DNA of 64,000 nt from Micromonospora wenchangensis (GCF_002210435.1 NZ_MZMV01000010.1:1-64000); one strand, 5' to 3'. Shown: positions 42,810-52,433, numbered from the stretch's first letter. Made by a program: numbers and translations. The notes: generated by a model not told the origin, from the letters alone.

Positions 42810-45008
42810 GTGACTCCGCCCCGTACCGCCGCCGGCCCCAGCACCCCCTCGGCCCGCTCCGGCCGACGGCGCGGTGGCCGGCCGAGCGGCACCGAGCTGC
42901 TGGCGGCGGCGGTCGGCGCGGTGCCCGGCGGTGCGACCCGGCCGGGCCAGCAGCAGATGACCGAGGCGATCGAACGCAGCGTCGCCGCCCGCGAGCACCT
43001 GCTGGTGCAGGCGGGCACCGGCACCGGCAAGTCGCTGGGCTACCTCGCCCCGGCGCTGACCGTGGACGGCCCGGTGGTGGTCTCCACCGCCACCCTGGCG
43101 TTGCAGTCCCAACTGGTCGAGCACGACCTGCCCCGGCTCGCCGACGCGGTCGAGCCGCTGCTCGGCCGCCGCCCGACCTTCGCCGTGCTCAAGGGGCGGC
43201 ACCACTACCTCTGCCTGGCCCGGCTGGACAACTCCACCGAGGACGAGCCGGAGGACACCCTCTTCGACGCCCCCGCCGAGCGGCCCGGCGGCGGGACGAA
43301 GTGGCTCGGCGAGGCCGGCCGGATGGGCAAGCAGATCCAGCGGCTGCGCGACTGGGCCGAGAAGACCGACACCGGCGACCGGGACGAGCTGGACCCGGGC
43401 GTCGACGACCAGGCGTGGCGGCTGGTCTCGATGCCGGCCCGCGAGTGCGTGGGGGCGTCGCGCTGCCCGTTCGGCCAGGAGTGTTTCGCCGAGGCGTCCC
43501 GGGCCCGCGCCCGCGAGGCCGACGTGGTGGTCACCAACCACAGTCTGCTCGCGGTGGACATGCTGGCCGGCCGGCACATCGTGCCGCCGCACAAGCTGCT
43601 GATCGTCGACGAGGCGCACGAGCTGGCCGACCGGGTCTCCTCGGCCGCCCAGGCCGAGCTGGTGCCGGAGCAGATCGACAGGTCCGCCCGACGGGCCCGC
43701 CCGCTGCTGCGGCCGGACGTCGCCGACCGGCTCACCGAGGCCGGCGACGCGCTCGCCGTCGGGCTGGGCGAGGCCCCGGCCGGCCGGCTCACCGGCGGCC
43801 TGCCCGGCCCGCTGCGCGAGGCGTGCACGCTGCTGGACGCGGCCACCCGGGCCGCCCTCGACGCGATCGGCGACATCAAGGCCGACGATCCGGACCCGGT
43901 CCGCAAGCAGCAGGCCAAGGCGGTGCTCGACGAGCTGTCGACCACCGCGCAGCGGCTGCTGGAGGAGGCCGACCACGACGTCGCCTGGGTGGAGAAGCCG
44001 GACAACGGCAGCCGCCGGGCGCTGGTGGTCGCGCCGCTGTCCGTCGCCGGCACCCTCGCCACCCACCTGTACGACGAGCGCACGGTGGTCGCCACCTCGG
44101 CGACGCTGGCGCTGGGCGGCCGGTTCGACACGGTGGCGCGGGCGCTCGGCCTGGAAGCGCCGCCGCCCGCCCCGCCGTCCCCGGCCGCCGCCGCGCTGGC
44201 CACCGCCACCGCCGGCCGGTCGACCGGGGTCGTCGGCGGCGGCACGGCGGTCGGGGCCGCCGGGGTGGATGCCGGCGGGGTGGCGAGCGCCCCGGGCAGC
44301 CGGGCCGCCACCGGCGTCGTACCGGCCACGTCGGGGCCGGGCTGGTCGTCGCTCGACGTCGGCTCACCGTTCGACTACGCCCGGCAGGGCATCCTGTACG
44401 TCGCCGCGCACCTGCCCCGGCCCAGCGTCTCCGGGCTGCCCGAGGCGGCCGGCGAGGAGTTGCTGCGGCTGGTCGGCGCGCTCGGTGGCCGTACCCTCGG
44501 GTTGTTCTCCTCCCGGCGGGCCGCGCAGCAGGCGGCGGAGCTGCTGCGGGCGCGCACCGACCTGCCGGTGCTGCTGCAGGGCGAGGAGGCGCTGCCGCTG
44601 CTGGTGCGGCGGTTCCGCGAGGAACGGTCGAGCTGCCTGTTCGGGGTGATGTCGCTCTGGCAGGGGGTGGACGTGCCTGGCGACTCGTGCCAGCTCGTGG
44701 TGATCGACCGGCTGCCCTTCCCGCGCCCCGACGAGCCGTTGGCGGCGGCCCGCGCGGCGGCGGTGGACGCGGGCGGCGGGTCCGGCTTCTCGGCGGTCAG
44801 CGTGCCGATCGCGGCGGTCCGGCTGGCGCAGGGCGTGGGCCGGCTGATCCGCGCGACCGGTGACCGGGGGGTGGTCGCGGTCCTCGACTCGCGGCTGGAG
44901 ACGGCGCGCGGCTACGGGCCGTTCCTGCGCCGCTCGCTGCCCCCGTTCTGGTACACCACCCGGCCGGAGGTGGCCCGGGGCGCGCTGGAGCGCCTGGCCA
45001 AGCTCTGA
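42810..45008 (+). CDS. dinG: DinG-like ATP-dependent DNA helicase
   Basis: 732-residue XPD/DinG superfamily-2 helicase. Walker A AGTGTGKS (68-75), DEAH box IVDEAHELADR, four cysteines for an Fe-S cluster (HHYLCLARL; RECVGASRCPFGQECF), motif III-VI regions VVATSATLALGGRFD, GVMSLWQGVDVPGDSCQLVV and RLAQGVGRLIRATGDRG. A low-complexity insert of about 60 Ala/Gly/Pro/Ser residues lies at about 450-512 between helicase domains. Acts on branched or R-loop DNA during repair. GTG 42810. Confidence 0.93.
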   Translation: MTPPRTAAGPSTPSARSGRRRGGRPSGTELLAAAVGAVPGGATRPGQQQMTEAIERSVAAREHLLVQAGTGTGKSLGYLAPALTVDGPVVVSTATLALQSQLVEHDLPRLADAVEPLLGRRPTFAVLKGRHHYLCLARLDNSTEDEPEDTLFDAPAERPGGGTKWLGEAGRMGKQIQRLRDWAEKTDTGDRDELDPGVDDQAWRLVSMPARECVGASRCPFGQECFAEASRARAREADVVVTNHSLLAVDMLAGRHIVPPHKLLIVDEAHELADRVSSAAQAELVPEQIDRSARRARPLLRPDVADRLTEAGDALAVGLGEAPAGRLTGGLPGPLREACTLLDAATRAALDAIGDIKADDPDPVRKQQAKAVLDELSTTAQRLLEEADHDVAWVEKPDNGSRRALVVAPLSVAGTLATHLYDERTVVATSATLALGGRFDTVARALGLEAPPPAPPSPAAAALATATAGRSTGVVGGGTAVGAAGVDAGGVASAPGSRAATGVVPATSGPGWSSLDVGSPFDYARQGILYVAAHLPRPSVSGLPEAAGEELLRLVGALGGRTLGLFSSRRAAQQAAELLRARTDLPVLLQGEEALPLLVRRFREERSSCLFGVMSLWQGVDVPGDSCQLVVIDRLPFPRPDEPLAAARAAAVDAGGGSGFSAVSVPIAAVRLAQGVGRLIRATGDRGVVAVLDSRLETARGYGPFLRRSLPPFWYTTRPEVARGALERLAKL

Positions 45009-45016
45009 CCCCGCGA

Positions 45017-45059
45017 CGGCGGGCCGCCCGCTCCCCGGCGGGGAACGGGCGGCTCGCCG
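45017..45059. terminator. Bidirectional hairpin terminator
   Basis: 20-bp stem with one G-T pair and one mismatch, 3-base loop (45017-45036 with 45040-45059), between the convergent dinG and AI-2E transporter genes. Confidence 0.75.
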
Positions 45060-45070
45060 TGCGGTTCCGG

Positions 45071-46369
45071 TCAGGGGGCCTGGGAGGCGACCACCACGGC
45101 GTCCGGCGGGGTGTCGGGCACGCTGCGGGCGGCGAGCCGGCGTACGGCGGTGTTGAGCACCGCGATCAGCGGAACCGCGACCAGCGCGCCGGTGATGCCG
45201 GCGAGCACCACCCCGGCGGCGATCCCGATGATCACCGCGAGCGGGTGGATGGCCACCGCCCGACCCATGATCAACGGTTGCAGCAGGTGCCCCTCGACCT
45301 GCTGCACGCCGATCACCACGCCGAGGATGATCAGGGCGGTCACCGGGCCGCTGTCGACCAGCGCCACCAGCACCGCCACCCCACCGGAGAGGGCGGCACC
45401 GACGATCGGGATGAACGCGCCGAGGAAGACCAACGCGGCCAACGGGAAGGCGAACGGGATGTCGAAGATGACCAGGAAGATGCCGATGCCCACCGCGTCG
45501 ATGAACGCCACCAGCACGGTGGCCCGCACGTACGCGCCGAGCGTGGCCCAGGAGGCCCGGCCGGCGTCGTCGACCTTCCACCGGGCGGCGACCGGCAGCA
45601 GGCGGACCAGGAAGCGCCAGATCCGGTTGCCGTCACGCAGGAAGAAGAAGGTGGCGAAGAGCACCAGGATCGCGCCGGTGAGCACCTCGGCCAGGGTGGC
45701 GGCGGTGGCCAGCGCCCCGCTGGTGAACTTCTCGGTGTTGCCGTTGATCCAGCCCTGCGCCTCTTCGATGTAGCGGTTGAGCTGGCTGTCCGACAGGTGC
45801 AGCGGGCCGGTCTTGAGCCAGTCCTGGATCTGCCGTACCCCCTGTGACGACTTCTCGCTCAGCTCCGGCACGCCCTGGATGAACTCGTTGACCACCAGGG
45901 TCAGCGTGCCCACCACCGCGGCCAGCCCGCCGACCATCACCACGGCGGTGGCCAGCGACCGGGGGAACCGGGCCCGCAGCAGCCAGCCCACCGCCGGGGC
46001 GAGCAGCGCGGAGAGCAGCAGCGCCACCGCCAGCGGGATGATCACGATGCTGATCGTCCCGACGATCTTCAGCAGCGCCCAGGTGACCGCGCCGATCACG
46101 ATCAGCCGCCACGACCAGGCGGCGGCGATCCGCAGCGCGTGCGGCACGTCGGCGTCGTCGCGGCTGGACGTGGAGTTGTGCATGGCCGCCGGGGGCTCGG
46201 CCCCGACCACCGTCGCCGACGGGGCGGCCGGCGGGCCGGGGGAAGCGGGCGTGGCCACTCCGGCCCCCTCGGGCGCGTCGGCCGGATCGGCGCGTCCCGC
46301 GCGGACCGACTCCCGTCCGGACTCGTACGCGCGGCGGAGTCGGCCGCGTACCCGCTCGAAGCGGCTCAA
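45071..46369 (-). CDS. AI-2E family transporter (PerM/TqsA-like)
   Basis: 432-residue membrane protein of the AI-2E transporter family with about eight helices in the usual 3+5 arrangement and a large outer loop after the third (LSEKSSQGVRQIQDWLKTGP). The signature FLGAFIPIVGAALSGGVAVL and VQQVEGHLLQPLIMGRAV are clear. The family exports varied substrates including Na+; quorum signalling is not implied. A TTG start at 46369 (MSRFERVRGRL) is preferred since AGGAGG lies 5 bp upstream; GTG 46375 would overlap that ribosome site. Confidence 0.88.
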   Translation of the reverse strand: MSRFERVRGRLRRAYESGRESVRAGRADPADAPEGAGVATPASPGPPAAPSATVVGAEPPAAMHNSTSSRDDADVPHALRIAAAWSWRLIVIGAVTWALLKIVGTISIVIIPLAVALLLSALLAPAVGWLLRARFPRSLATAVVMVGGLAAVVGTLTLVVNEFIQGVPELSEKSSQGVRQIQDWLKTGPLHLSDSQLNRYIEEAQGWINGNTEKFTSGALATAATLAEVLTGAILVLFATFFFLRDGNRIWRFLVRLLPVAARWKVDDAGRASWATLGAYVRATVLVAFIDAVGIGIFLVIFDIPFAFPLAALVFLGAFIPIVGAALSGGVAVLVALVDSGPVTALIILGVVIGVQQVEGHLLQPLIMGRAVAIHPLAVIIGIAAGVVLAGITGALVAVPLIAVLNTAVRRLAARSVPDTPPDAVVVASQAP

Positions 46370-46531
46370 GCGCACCTCCTGAGAAACGACACCGGGACGC
46401 CCACGGCGACGGCCCGGACAGGGTACGTCCGTACGCCCGCCACCGTAGGGCAGTTCCGCCACTCATTGCCCCACGCCGCAGCGGCTCAACCACCGCACGG
46501 ACGTCAACGGCCCACACGGTAGCGTCTTGGC

Positions 46532-46879
46532 GTGACCGCCGACCCGAACCTCGACACCGGCCTGCCGATCCGCCTGCTGCACGACCGGGTGCTGGTCAGA
46601 CAGGACGGCAGCGAGGGCGAACGCCGCTCCACCGCAGGCATCGTCATCCCGGCCACCGCCGCCGTCGGCAAGCGGTTGGCCTGGGCCACCGCCGTGGGGG
46701 TGGGTCCGCACGTACGCGCCGTGGTGGCCGGCGACCGGGTGCTCTTCGACCCGGACGACCGCTCCGAGGTCGAACTGCACGGCCGGGGGTACGTGCTGCT
46801 GCGCGAGCGGGACGTGCACGCCGTCGCCGCCGAACGGGTGGAGAGCGAGTCCACCGGCAGCACCGGCCTCTACCTGTAG
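46532..46879 (+). CDS. Stand-alone GroES (Cpn10)-like protein
   Basis: 115 residues with a Cpn10 fold: LLHDRVLVRQDGSEGERRST, AGIVIPATA in the mobile-loop position, AVGVGPHVRAVVAGDRVLFD and VELHGRGYVLLRERDVHAV. Real GroES loops read GGI-V/L-P; here AGIVIP with no GG and an acidic N-terminal part. Not next to any groEL; groEL2 is 11 kb away. It may be a divergent co-chaperonin or a repurposed fold. GTG 46532. Confidence 0.8.
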   Translation: MTADPNLDTGLPIRLLHDRVLVRQDGSEGERRSTAGIVIPATAAVGKRLAWATAVGVGPHVRAVVAGDRVLFDPDDRSEVELHGRGYVLLRERDVHAVAAERVESESTGSTGLYL

Positions 46880-46982
46880 CGGCCCGACCTTCCCGGGCGT
46901 CGGGGTCGTCGCGGGCGGCCTACCGGTTTGTCCCGCTTCCCGGCGGGAAGCCAGGCACGTCCAGGTGCCCTGGGGAGGGACG

Positions 46983-47150
46983 ATGCCGGTTCTCGTGAAG
47001 AAGGTGCTGCTCTGGGGCAGCGTCGCCTTCCTGATCTACTTCATGGCGTTCCGCCCGGACGGGGCCGCCCAGATGTTCAAGGGGATCGGGGCGGCCCTGA
47101 TGGCGATGGCCCAGGGCCTCGGCGACTTCCTCACCAGCCTGATGACCTGA
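46983..47150 (+). CDS. 55-residue membrane protein
   Basis: Small protein: MPVLVKKVLLWGSVAFLIYF then MAFRPDGAAQMFKGIGAALM and AMAQGLGDFLTSLMT. One transmembrane helix (about 8-24) and an amphipathic C-terminal helix. ATG 46983 has a strong GGGGAGGGA site just upstream. Two short hairpins (46935-46951 and 46954-46969) precede it, so it is probably transcribed apart from the GroES-like gene. No function known. Confidence 0.7.
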   Translation: MPVLVKKVLLWGSVAFLIYFMAFRPDGAAQMFKGIGAALMAMAQGLGDFLTSLMT

Positions 47151-47208
47151 CCCCGCAGTGGGTCGGCCGGTCGGCACCGGGGCCTGGACCGGCCAGGGGC
47201 CGGGCCGG

Positions 47209-48654
47209 TCAGCGCCCGCCGGGCGGCCAGGGGGCGGCCGGGCGGGGGCCGTACCAGCCGGGTGGGCCGTAACCGGCCGGGTAGGCCGGGGGCGGCGGCG
47301 GGGCCAGCACCACCGGGATCGGCACCACCGGCGAGTCCGGGGCGTCGACGACCCGCTGCGTGCCGTCGGGGAACCGCAGGTGGTAGCGCTGCCCGTCCCA
47401 GACCCCCACCGGCGTCTGCGGGTCCCGGCCGACGAAGAACGACCGGTATGCCGCGATCGTCTCCAGCAGCTGCCGTTCCTCCCGCAGGGTGTTCTCCCGC
47501 TCCGCCGGCTTACGGTCCAGGCCACGCCGCATCCCGTCACGCAGCAGCGCCAGCCGGGTCGCGGCGAACTGGTAACCGCGCATCGCGCGCAGCCCGGCGT
47601 CCCCGCCGACCCGCCGCGCCCAGGTCCGGGCGGCGTGCCGGCGGCCCAGGCTGCCCAGGGCGGCCACCTCGGGCGGGCTCAACCAGCCAGCCCGCACGTA
47701 GTCGGGCAGGGTCCGCTCGGTGAGCCGCCCCTCCCAGGCGCGCAGCCAGACGGCGAAGCCGACCATGCCGAAGAAGATCGGCACCATCACCGCGACCATC
47801 CCGTAGAAGAAGATCACCGCCTGGCCGGTGGCCTGGACCAGCGTCGGGATCAGGTTCCAGGTGCCGTGCAGCATCATCGCCAGCAGCAGGCCGGCGACCG
47901 GGGCGAGCACCCGTACCCGCCGGTCGGCGGTGCGGGCGGCGATGCCCAGCCCCACCCCGGTCATCGAGGTGAACAGCGGGTGGGCGAAGCCGAAGAAGAG
48001 GATCCGCGAGATGAAGATGACGATGACGTTGCGCACGCCGGTGGCCGGACCCCACTGGTCGACGCCCGAGGCGTACCCGAGGCCGCCCAGGTAGAGGATG
48101 TTCTCCACCATGGCGAACCCGACGGCGGACAGCCCGCAGTAGACCAGGCCGTCGGTGATCCCGGACCACTCCCTGCGCCGGAAGATCAGCAGCAGGATCG
48201 GGCCGAGCGCCTTGGTCAGCTCCTCGATGAACGGGGCCACCAGCACCCCGGTCAGCGACGACGACAGCCCCCAGTCCTTGAACAGCGCGGCGAAGCTGTT
48301 GTTGACGGTCAGCGACGCGGCGGTCGAGACGAACGCGCCCCAGGCGAAGCAGAAGACCAGGTATTTCAGCGGTTCGGGTTCGTACCGGTCGAGCCAGAGG
48401 AAGCAGGCCACCAGGACCGGCACCGGCAGGATCGCCGCGGTCACCCCGACCAGCAGCGCGTCCAGACCCAGGTTGGAGCCGAGCGTGTAGAGCATGTAGA
48501 CCGCGCAGGCCGCGATCAGCAGCACCACCCCGGCCAGCACCAGGACCCGCCGCCAGCCGAGCCGGCGCAGCGGCATCCGGGGCGCGGCGGCGTCCGGCGA
48601 CGGTACGGCGGGCGCGGGCGTCAGCGGGGGCCCGCCGGGCGGGGTGTCGGCCAT
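47209..48654 (-). CDS. PrsW family intramembrane metalloprotease
   Basis: 481 residues. After a Pro-rich N-terminus come eight or so helices with PrsW motifs: FIEELTKALGP (Glu-Glu), LVYCGLSAVGFAMVENILYL (EN), FFGFAHPLFTSM (His) and MLHGTWNL (His). PrsW cuts anti-sigma factors in Bacillus; targets here are unknown. A soluble C-terminal region of about 180 residues includes DGQRYHLRFPDGTQRVVD. ATG 48654 chosen; ATG 48672 also possible. Confidence 0.9.
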   Translation of the reverse strand: MADTPPGGPPLTPAPAVPSPDAAAPRMPLRRLGWRRVLVLAGVVLLIAACAVYMLYTLGSNLGLDALLVGVTAAILPVPVLVACFLWLDRYEPEPLKYLVFCFAWGAFVSTAASLTVNNSFAALFKDWGLSSSLTGVLVAPFIEELTKALGPILLLIFRRREWSGITDGLVYCGLSAVGFAMVENILYLGGLGYASGVDQWGPATGVRNVIVIFISRILFFGFAHPLFTSMTGVGLGIAARTADRRVRVLAPVAGLLLAMMLHGTWNLIPTLVQATGQAVIFFYGMVAVMVPIFFGMVGFAVWLRAWEGRLTERTLPDYVRAGWLSPPEVAALGSLGRRHAARTWARRVGGDAGLRAMRGYQFAATRLALLRDGMRRGLDRKPAERENTLREERQLLETIAAYRSFFVGRDPQTPVGVWDGQRYHLRFPDGTQRVVDAPDSPVVPIPVVLAPPPPPAYPAGYGPPGWYGPRPAAPWPPGGR

Positions 48655-48742
48655 GTGGATCAGCGTAGTCATCCCCGGCCCGTTCGGCCGGGCTCTCCCG
48701 GTGCGCGGTGGACCGGTCGGGCCGGCCCGGTCCACGGCCGGG

Positions 48743-50008
48743 TCAGCCCAGCGGCGGTGCGGTCGGGGGTTTCGGGGCGGCGTGCTGCTCGGCCGGGCCG
48801 CCGCCCGGTTTGTCCTTGTCGCCGAACGCCTGCCGGATCAGCCGGTTGGCGTCCTCCTGCTCGATGCCCGAGGCGACGAGCAGGTCACTGGCGGTGGTAC
48901 GCACCTGGGCGATCACCACGCTGCCGGAGAACCCGACCCCCTGGTCGTACGCCCGACCGGCCTCGCTGACCGCGCGCAGCGACCGTTCCCTGGCCCGCTC
49001 CGGCTCGTCACCGACGGCGAACTCGTGCCGCAGCAGGCGGACCGACTCGGCCAGGTGGATCACCGCGTCCGGCATCGGGTCGGGCACCGGCTCGTCGTCC
49101 TCGATCATGGTGACCGACCGGCGGATCAGGGTGCCGCTGTTGCGCATCGCCCGGTCGATCGGGTCGGCCGCCTCGGCGTAGTGGGTCAGTTCGTTGCGCC
49201 GGTGCCAGCGGGCCGGGGAGAGCGTGCTGGTCTCCTTCGCCCCCTCGATGGCCTCGGTGAAGGTGGCCAGCTCCTCCTTGTTCTCGCGGAGCCGGTCCAG
49301 CGCCCGCTGGGCGGCCCCCCGGTCCCGGTCGCGCAGCGCCTGGGCGCAGACGTCGAGCTGGTCGGCGAGCAGGTCCAGCGCCGGCCGGGCCGCCCGGTTG
49401 ATCACCCGGAGCGGGTTGAGCGGCAGCAGGATCGCGGTCACCAGCAACGCGATGCCGCCGCCGACGAACGCGTCGACGAACCGGGGCAGCTCCAGATCCT
49501 CGGTGGACGGGCTCAGCGTGACGATCAGCACGGCGGTCGCGGCGGCCTGGATCACCACCGCGACGCTGGCCCCGAAGAAGGTGGTGAGCAGGATGGCCGC
49601 GGTCACCACCAACCCGAGCTGCCAACCCCCGGTGCCGAGGAAGTAGATCAGCACGTCACCGAGGAACACCCCGACCGCCACCCCGACGATCAGCTCCACT
49701 GTCCGGCGCAGCCGCTGGCCGACCGAGGCGGCCAGGGTGCCGACCGCCGAGATCGGCGCGAAGACCGGTTGCGGGTTGCCCAGCAGGTGGTGCGACACGA
49801 TCCAGGCCAGCGCGGCGGCCAGCCCCGCCTGCACGGCCAGGCCCGACGCCAGGTGCACCTGGTGCAGCCGGTCGCGCAGGGTGGCCCGGCCCCGGTGGCG
49901 CAGGTAGGCCACCGCCTCGGCGATCCGCGCGCTGTCGACGTCGTCGCCGGCGTCACGCAGCCCGGCCCGATGCAGCAGCGACGGTCGTCGGTCCCGGGCC
50001 AGCGCCAT
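48743..50008 (-). CDS. FUSC family (aromatic acid exporter-like) membrane protein
   Basis: 421 residues: N-terminal cytoplasmic helix, about six helices (GLAVQAGLAAALAWIVSHHL; FAPISAVGTLAASVGQRLRR typical of FUSC/YccS), then a long helical soluble domain (DRLRENKEELATFTEAIEGA) and a Pro-rich tail. Family members are thought to export aromatic acids or small organics. ATG 50008, or GTG 50029. Confidence 0.85.
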   Translation of the reverse strand: MALARDRRPSLLHRAGLRDAGDDVDSARIAEAVAYLRHRGRATLRDRLHQVHLASGLAVQAGLAAALAWIVSHHLLGNPQPVFAPISAVGTLAASVGQRLRRTVELIVGVAVGVFLGDVLIYFLGTGGWQLGLVVTAAILLTTFFGASVAVVIQAAATAVLIVTLSPSTEDLELPRFVDAFVGGGIALLVTAILLPLNPLRVINRAARPALDLLADQLDVCAQALRDRDRGAAQRALDRLRENKEELATFTEAIEGAKETSTLSPARWHRRNELTHYAEAADPIDRAMRNSGTLIRRSVTMIEDDEPVPDPMPDAVIHLAESVRLLRHEFAVGDEPERARERSLRAVSEAGRAYDQGVGFSGSVVIAQVRTTASDLLVASGIEQEDANRLIRQAFGDKDKPGGGPAEQHAAPKPPTAPPLG

Positions 50009-50060
50009 GGCGGGGACTACCCACGCCACACCGGTTCATCCCTGCGGCACAATCGTCCGG

Positions 50061-50696
50061 GTGACCGAGCTGATCGACAGGTGGGTGGCGACGGCGCTCA
50101 CCGCCGGGGCCGCCGACGGGCCGGCGGTCACCGCCGCCGGGGCCGGTCTGCTGGCCCGCTGGCGGGAGCCGCACCGGCGCTACCACACGACGCACCACCT
50201 ACGGGCGGTGCTGGACCTGGTCGACCGGCACGCCGACCTGGCCGACCGGCCGGAACGGGTCGCGCTCGCCGCCTGGACGCACGACGCCGTCTACGACCCG
50301 CGCGCCGCCGCCGACGCCAACGAACGGGCCAGCGCGGAACTGGCCGGCACCCTGCTCACCGGCCTGGGGGTGCCGGCCGCCACGGTGGCCGAGGTCCGCC
50401 GGCTGGTGCTGCTCACCGCCGGGCACCGGGTCACCCCGGGCGACCGCGACGGCGCGCTGCTCTGCGACGCCGACCTGGCCGTCCTGGCCACACCCCCCGA
50501 GGTGTACGACGGGTACGCCGCCGCCATCCGCGCCGAGTACGCGCACGTGCCCGAGGCGGACTTCCGTACCGGCCGGGCGCGGGTCCTCGACGGGCTGCTC
50601 GCCCTGCCCGCCCTGTTCCGGCTGCCCCCGCTGGCCGCCCGGTGGGAGGCACCCGCCCGCGCCAACCTCCGCCGCGAGCTGGCCGCCCTGCGCTGA
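50061..50696 (+). CDS. HD-domain metal-dependent phosphohydrolase-like protein
   Basis: 211 residues with an HD-type metal site: RRYHTTHHLRAVLDLVDRH (about 39-57) and AAWTHDAVYDPRA (THD about 72-74), with a later CDADLAVLA Asp. Resembles predicted HD phosphohydrolases fused to nothing else; substrate unknown, perhaps a nucleotide. GTG 50061, 52 bp from the divergent FUSC gene. Confidence 0.8.
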   Translation: MTELIDRWVATALTAGAADGPAVTAAGAGLLARWREPHRRYHTTHHLRAVLDLVDRHADLADRPERVALAAWTHDAVYDPRAAADANERASAELAGTLLTGLGVPAATVAEVRRLVLLTAGHRVTPGDRDGALLCDADLAVLATPPEVYDGYAAAIRAEYAHVPEADFRTGRARVLDGLLALPALFRLPPLAARWEAPARANLRRELAALR

Positions 50697-50709
50697 CCCG
50701 CCGCCGACG

Positions 50710-50982
50710 TCAGCGGTGCCCCGGGTTGAGGTGTTTGGGGCGGCGCAGGCCGGAGGCGTACAGCAGGCGGACGATCTCCCGGCTGGGCACCACCCGGGCA
50801 CCGAGCCACACCGCCACGGCGAACCGGTCGGCGGGGATGTCGTAGTGGTCCCGGTCGAACCCGCGCCGGGGCACCCCCAGCGTCTCGGCGAACACGTGCA
50901 GCTCGGCCGGGGAGACGTCGCTGATCAGGTGCGACCAGAGCCGACCGCGCCACGGCCAGGCGGGCCGGTCCAGGTACAGCAT
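50710..50982 (-). CDS. DUF4031 family protein
   Basis: 90-residue protein with the DUF4031 pattern: MLYLDRPAWPWRGRLWSHL, then SDVSPAELHVFAETLGVPRR, HYDIPADRF. Function unknown; often beside nucleotide- or HD-domain proteins, as here. ATG 50982 rather than TTG 50991. The 3' end is 13 bp from the convergent HD gene. Confidence 0.88.
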   Translation of the reverse strand: MLYLDRPAWPWRGRLWSHLISDVSPAELHVFAETLGVPRRGFDRDHYDIPADRFAVAVWLGARVVPSREIVRLLYASGLRRPKHLNPGHR

Positions 50983-51017
50983 GGCGGCCAATCTAGCCGC
51001 CGGTTAGCCTCGGCCGC

Positions 51018-52418
51018 ATGGCTGGCTCCCCCCTCCTCGACGACCTGCGGGCGGCTCTCGGCGACGAGGCCGTCCTCACCGATCCGGACCTGCTCCGGCT
51101 GCACCGGCGCGACGAGGCGGACCTCTGCGCCGCCGGCACGCCGCTGGTGGTCGTCCGCCCCCGGGACACGGCACAGGTGGTGGCGGTGGTCCGGGCGGCG
51201 GCCCGGCACGGCGTACCCGTGGTGCCGCAGGGGGCGCGGACCGGCCTGGCCGGCGCGGCGAACGCGGTGGACGGCGCGGTGGTGGTGAGCACCGTCGCGA
51301 TGACCGCGATCCGGGAGATCGACCCGGTGGCCCGGATCGCCGTGGTGCAGCCCGGCGTGGTGAACGCCACGCTGGCCCGCGCCGTCCGGGAGCAGGGCCT
51401 GTACTACCCGCCCGACCCGGGTTCCTGGGAGTCCTCCACCATCGGCGGCAACGTCTCCACCAACGCCGGTGGCATGTGCTGCGTCAAGTACGGGGTGACC
51501 ACCGAGTACGTCCTCGGGCTGGAGGTGGTGCTCGCCTCCGGTGAGGTGCTGCGCACCGGCCGGCGTACCGCCAAGGGCGTGGCCGGGTACGACCTGACCC
51601 GGCTCTTCGTCGGCGCGGAGGGCACCCTCGGCGTGATCACCGAGGTCACCGTGGCGCTGCGGCCCGCCCCGGAGGAGTCGCTGACCATGGTGGCGGTCTT
51701 CGGCTCGACCGGCGGGGCGGGTACGGCGGTCGCCGGGATCGCCGCGCAGGGGCTCACCCCGAGCCTGCTGGAGTTGCTGGACCGGACGCACCTGCTGGCG
51801 ATCGAGGCGTACCGGCCGATGGGGTTGCGGACCGACGCGCAGGCGCTGCTGCTGGCCGCCGCCGACACCGGCCCCCGGGCGGCGGACGACCTGGCCCGGA
51901 TCGCCGAGGTCTGCACGGCGGCCGGCGCGCAGGAGGTCTACGCGGCGACCGACGCGGTGGAGGCGGCGGCACTGCTCCAGGCCCGCCGGCTGGCCCACCC
52001 GGCGATGGAGAAGTTCGCCGTCGACACCTACCCGGGCGGCAACGGGGGCCTGATCATCGACGACGTGGCGGTGCCCCGGGGGGCGCTCGCCACGCTGCTG
52101 GACGGGGTGGCCCGGATCGCCACCGAGTGCGGGGTGCCGATCGGGGTGGTCGGTCACGCCGGTGACGGCAACCTGCACCCGAACATCGTGGTGGACCGGG
52201 CCGACCCGGCGAGCCTGGAGCGGGGCCGGCGGGCCTTCGACGAGATCATCCGGCTCGGGCTGGAACTCGGTGGCACCTGCACCGGCGAGCACGGCGTCGG
52301 GCTGCTCAAGCGGGACTGGCTGGCCCGGGAGATCGGCCCGGTCGGCGTCCGGGTGCACCAGGCGATCAAGGCGGCGCTCGACCCGGCGGGGCTGTTCAAC
52401 CCGGGCAAGGTGCTCTGA
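51018..52418 (+). CDS. FAD-linked oxidase (GlcD / D-lactate dehydrogenase-like)
   Basis: 466-residue FAD enzyme of the VAO/PCMH family. FAD-binding region VVPQGARTGLAGAANAVDGA and GGNVSTNAGGMCCVKYGVT with YVLGLEVVLASGEVLRTG; C-terminal oxidase domain with GHAGDGNLHPNIVVD and CTGEHGVGLLKRDWL. Oxidises a 2-hydroxy acid such as glycolate or D-lactate; glcE/glcF partners are absent, so a single-subunit enzyme is likely. ATG 51018. Confidence 0.9.
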   Translation: MAGSPLLDDLRAALGDEAVLTDPDLLRLHRRDEADLCAAGTPLVVVRPRDTAQVVAVVRAAARHGVPVVPQGARTGLAGAANAVDGAVVVSTVAMTAIREIDPVARIAVVQPGVVNATLARAVREQGLYYPPDPGSWESSTIGGNVSTNAGGMCCVKYGVTTEYVLGLEVVLASGEVLRTGRRTAKGVAGYDLTRLFVGAEGTLGVITEVTVALRPAPEESLTMVAVFGSTGGAGTAVAGIAAQGLTPSLLELLDRTHLLAIEAYRPMGLRTDAQALLLAAADTGPRAADDLARIAEVCTAAGAQEVYAATDAVEAAALLQARRLAHPAMEKFAVDTYPGGNGGLIIDDVAVPRGALATLLDGVARIATECGVPIGVVGHAGDGNLHPNIVVDRADPASLERGRRAFDEIIRLGLELGGTCTGEHGVGLLKRDWLAREIGPVGVRVHQAIKAALDPAGLFNPGKVL

Positions 52419-52433
52419 GCGGGCCTGGTCGGC

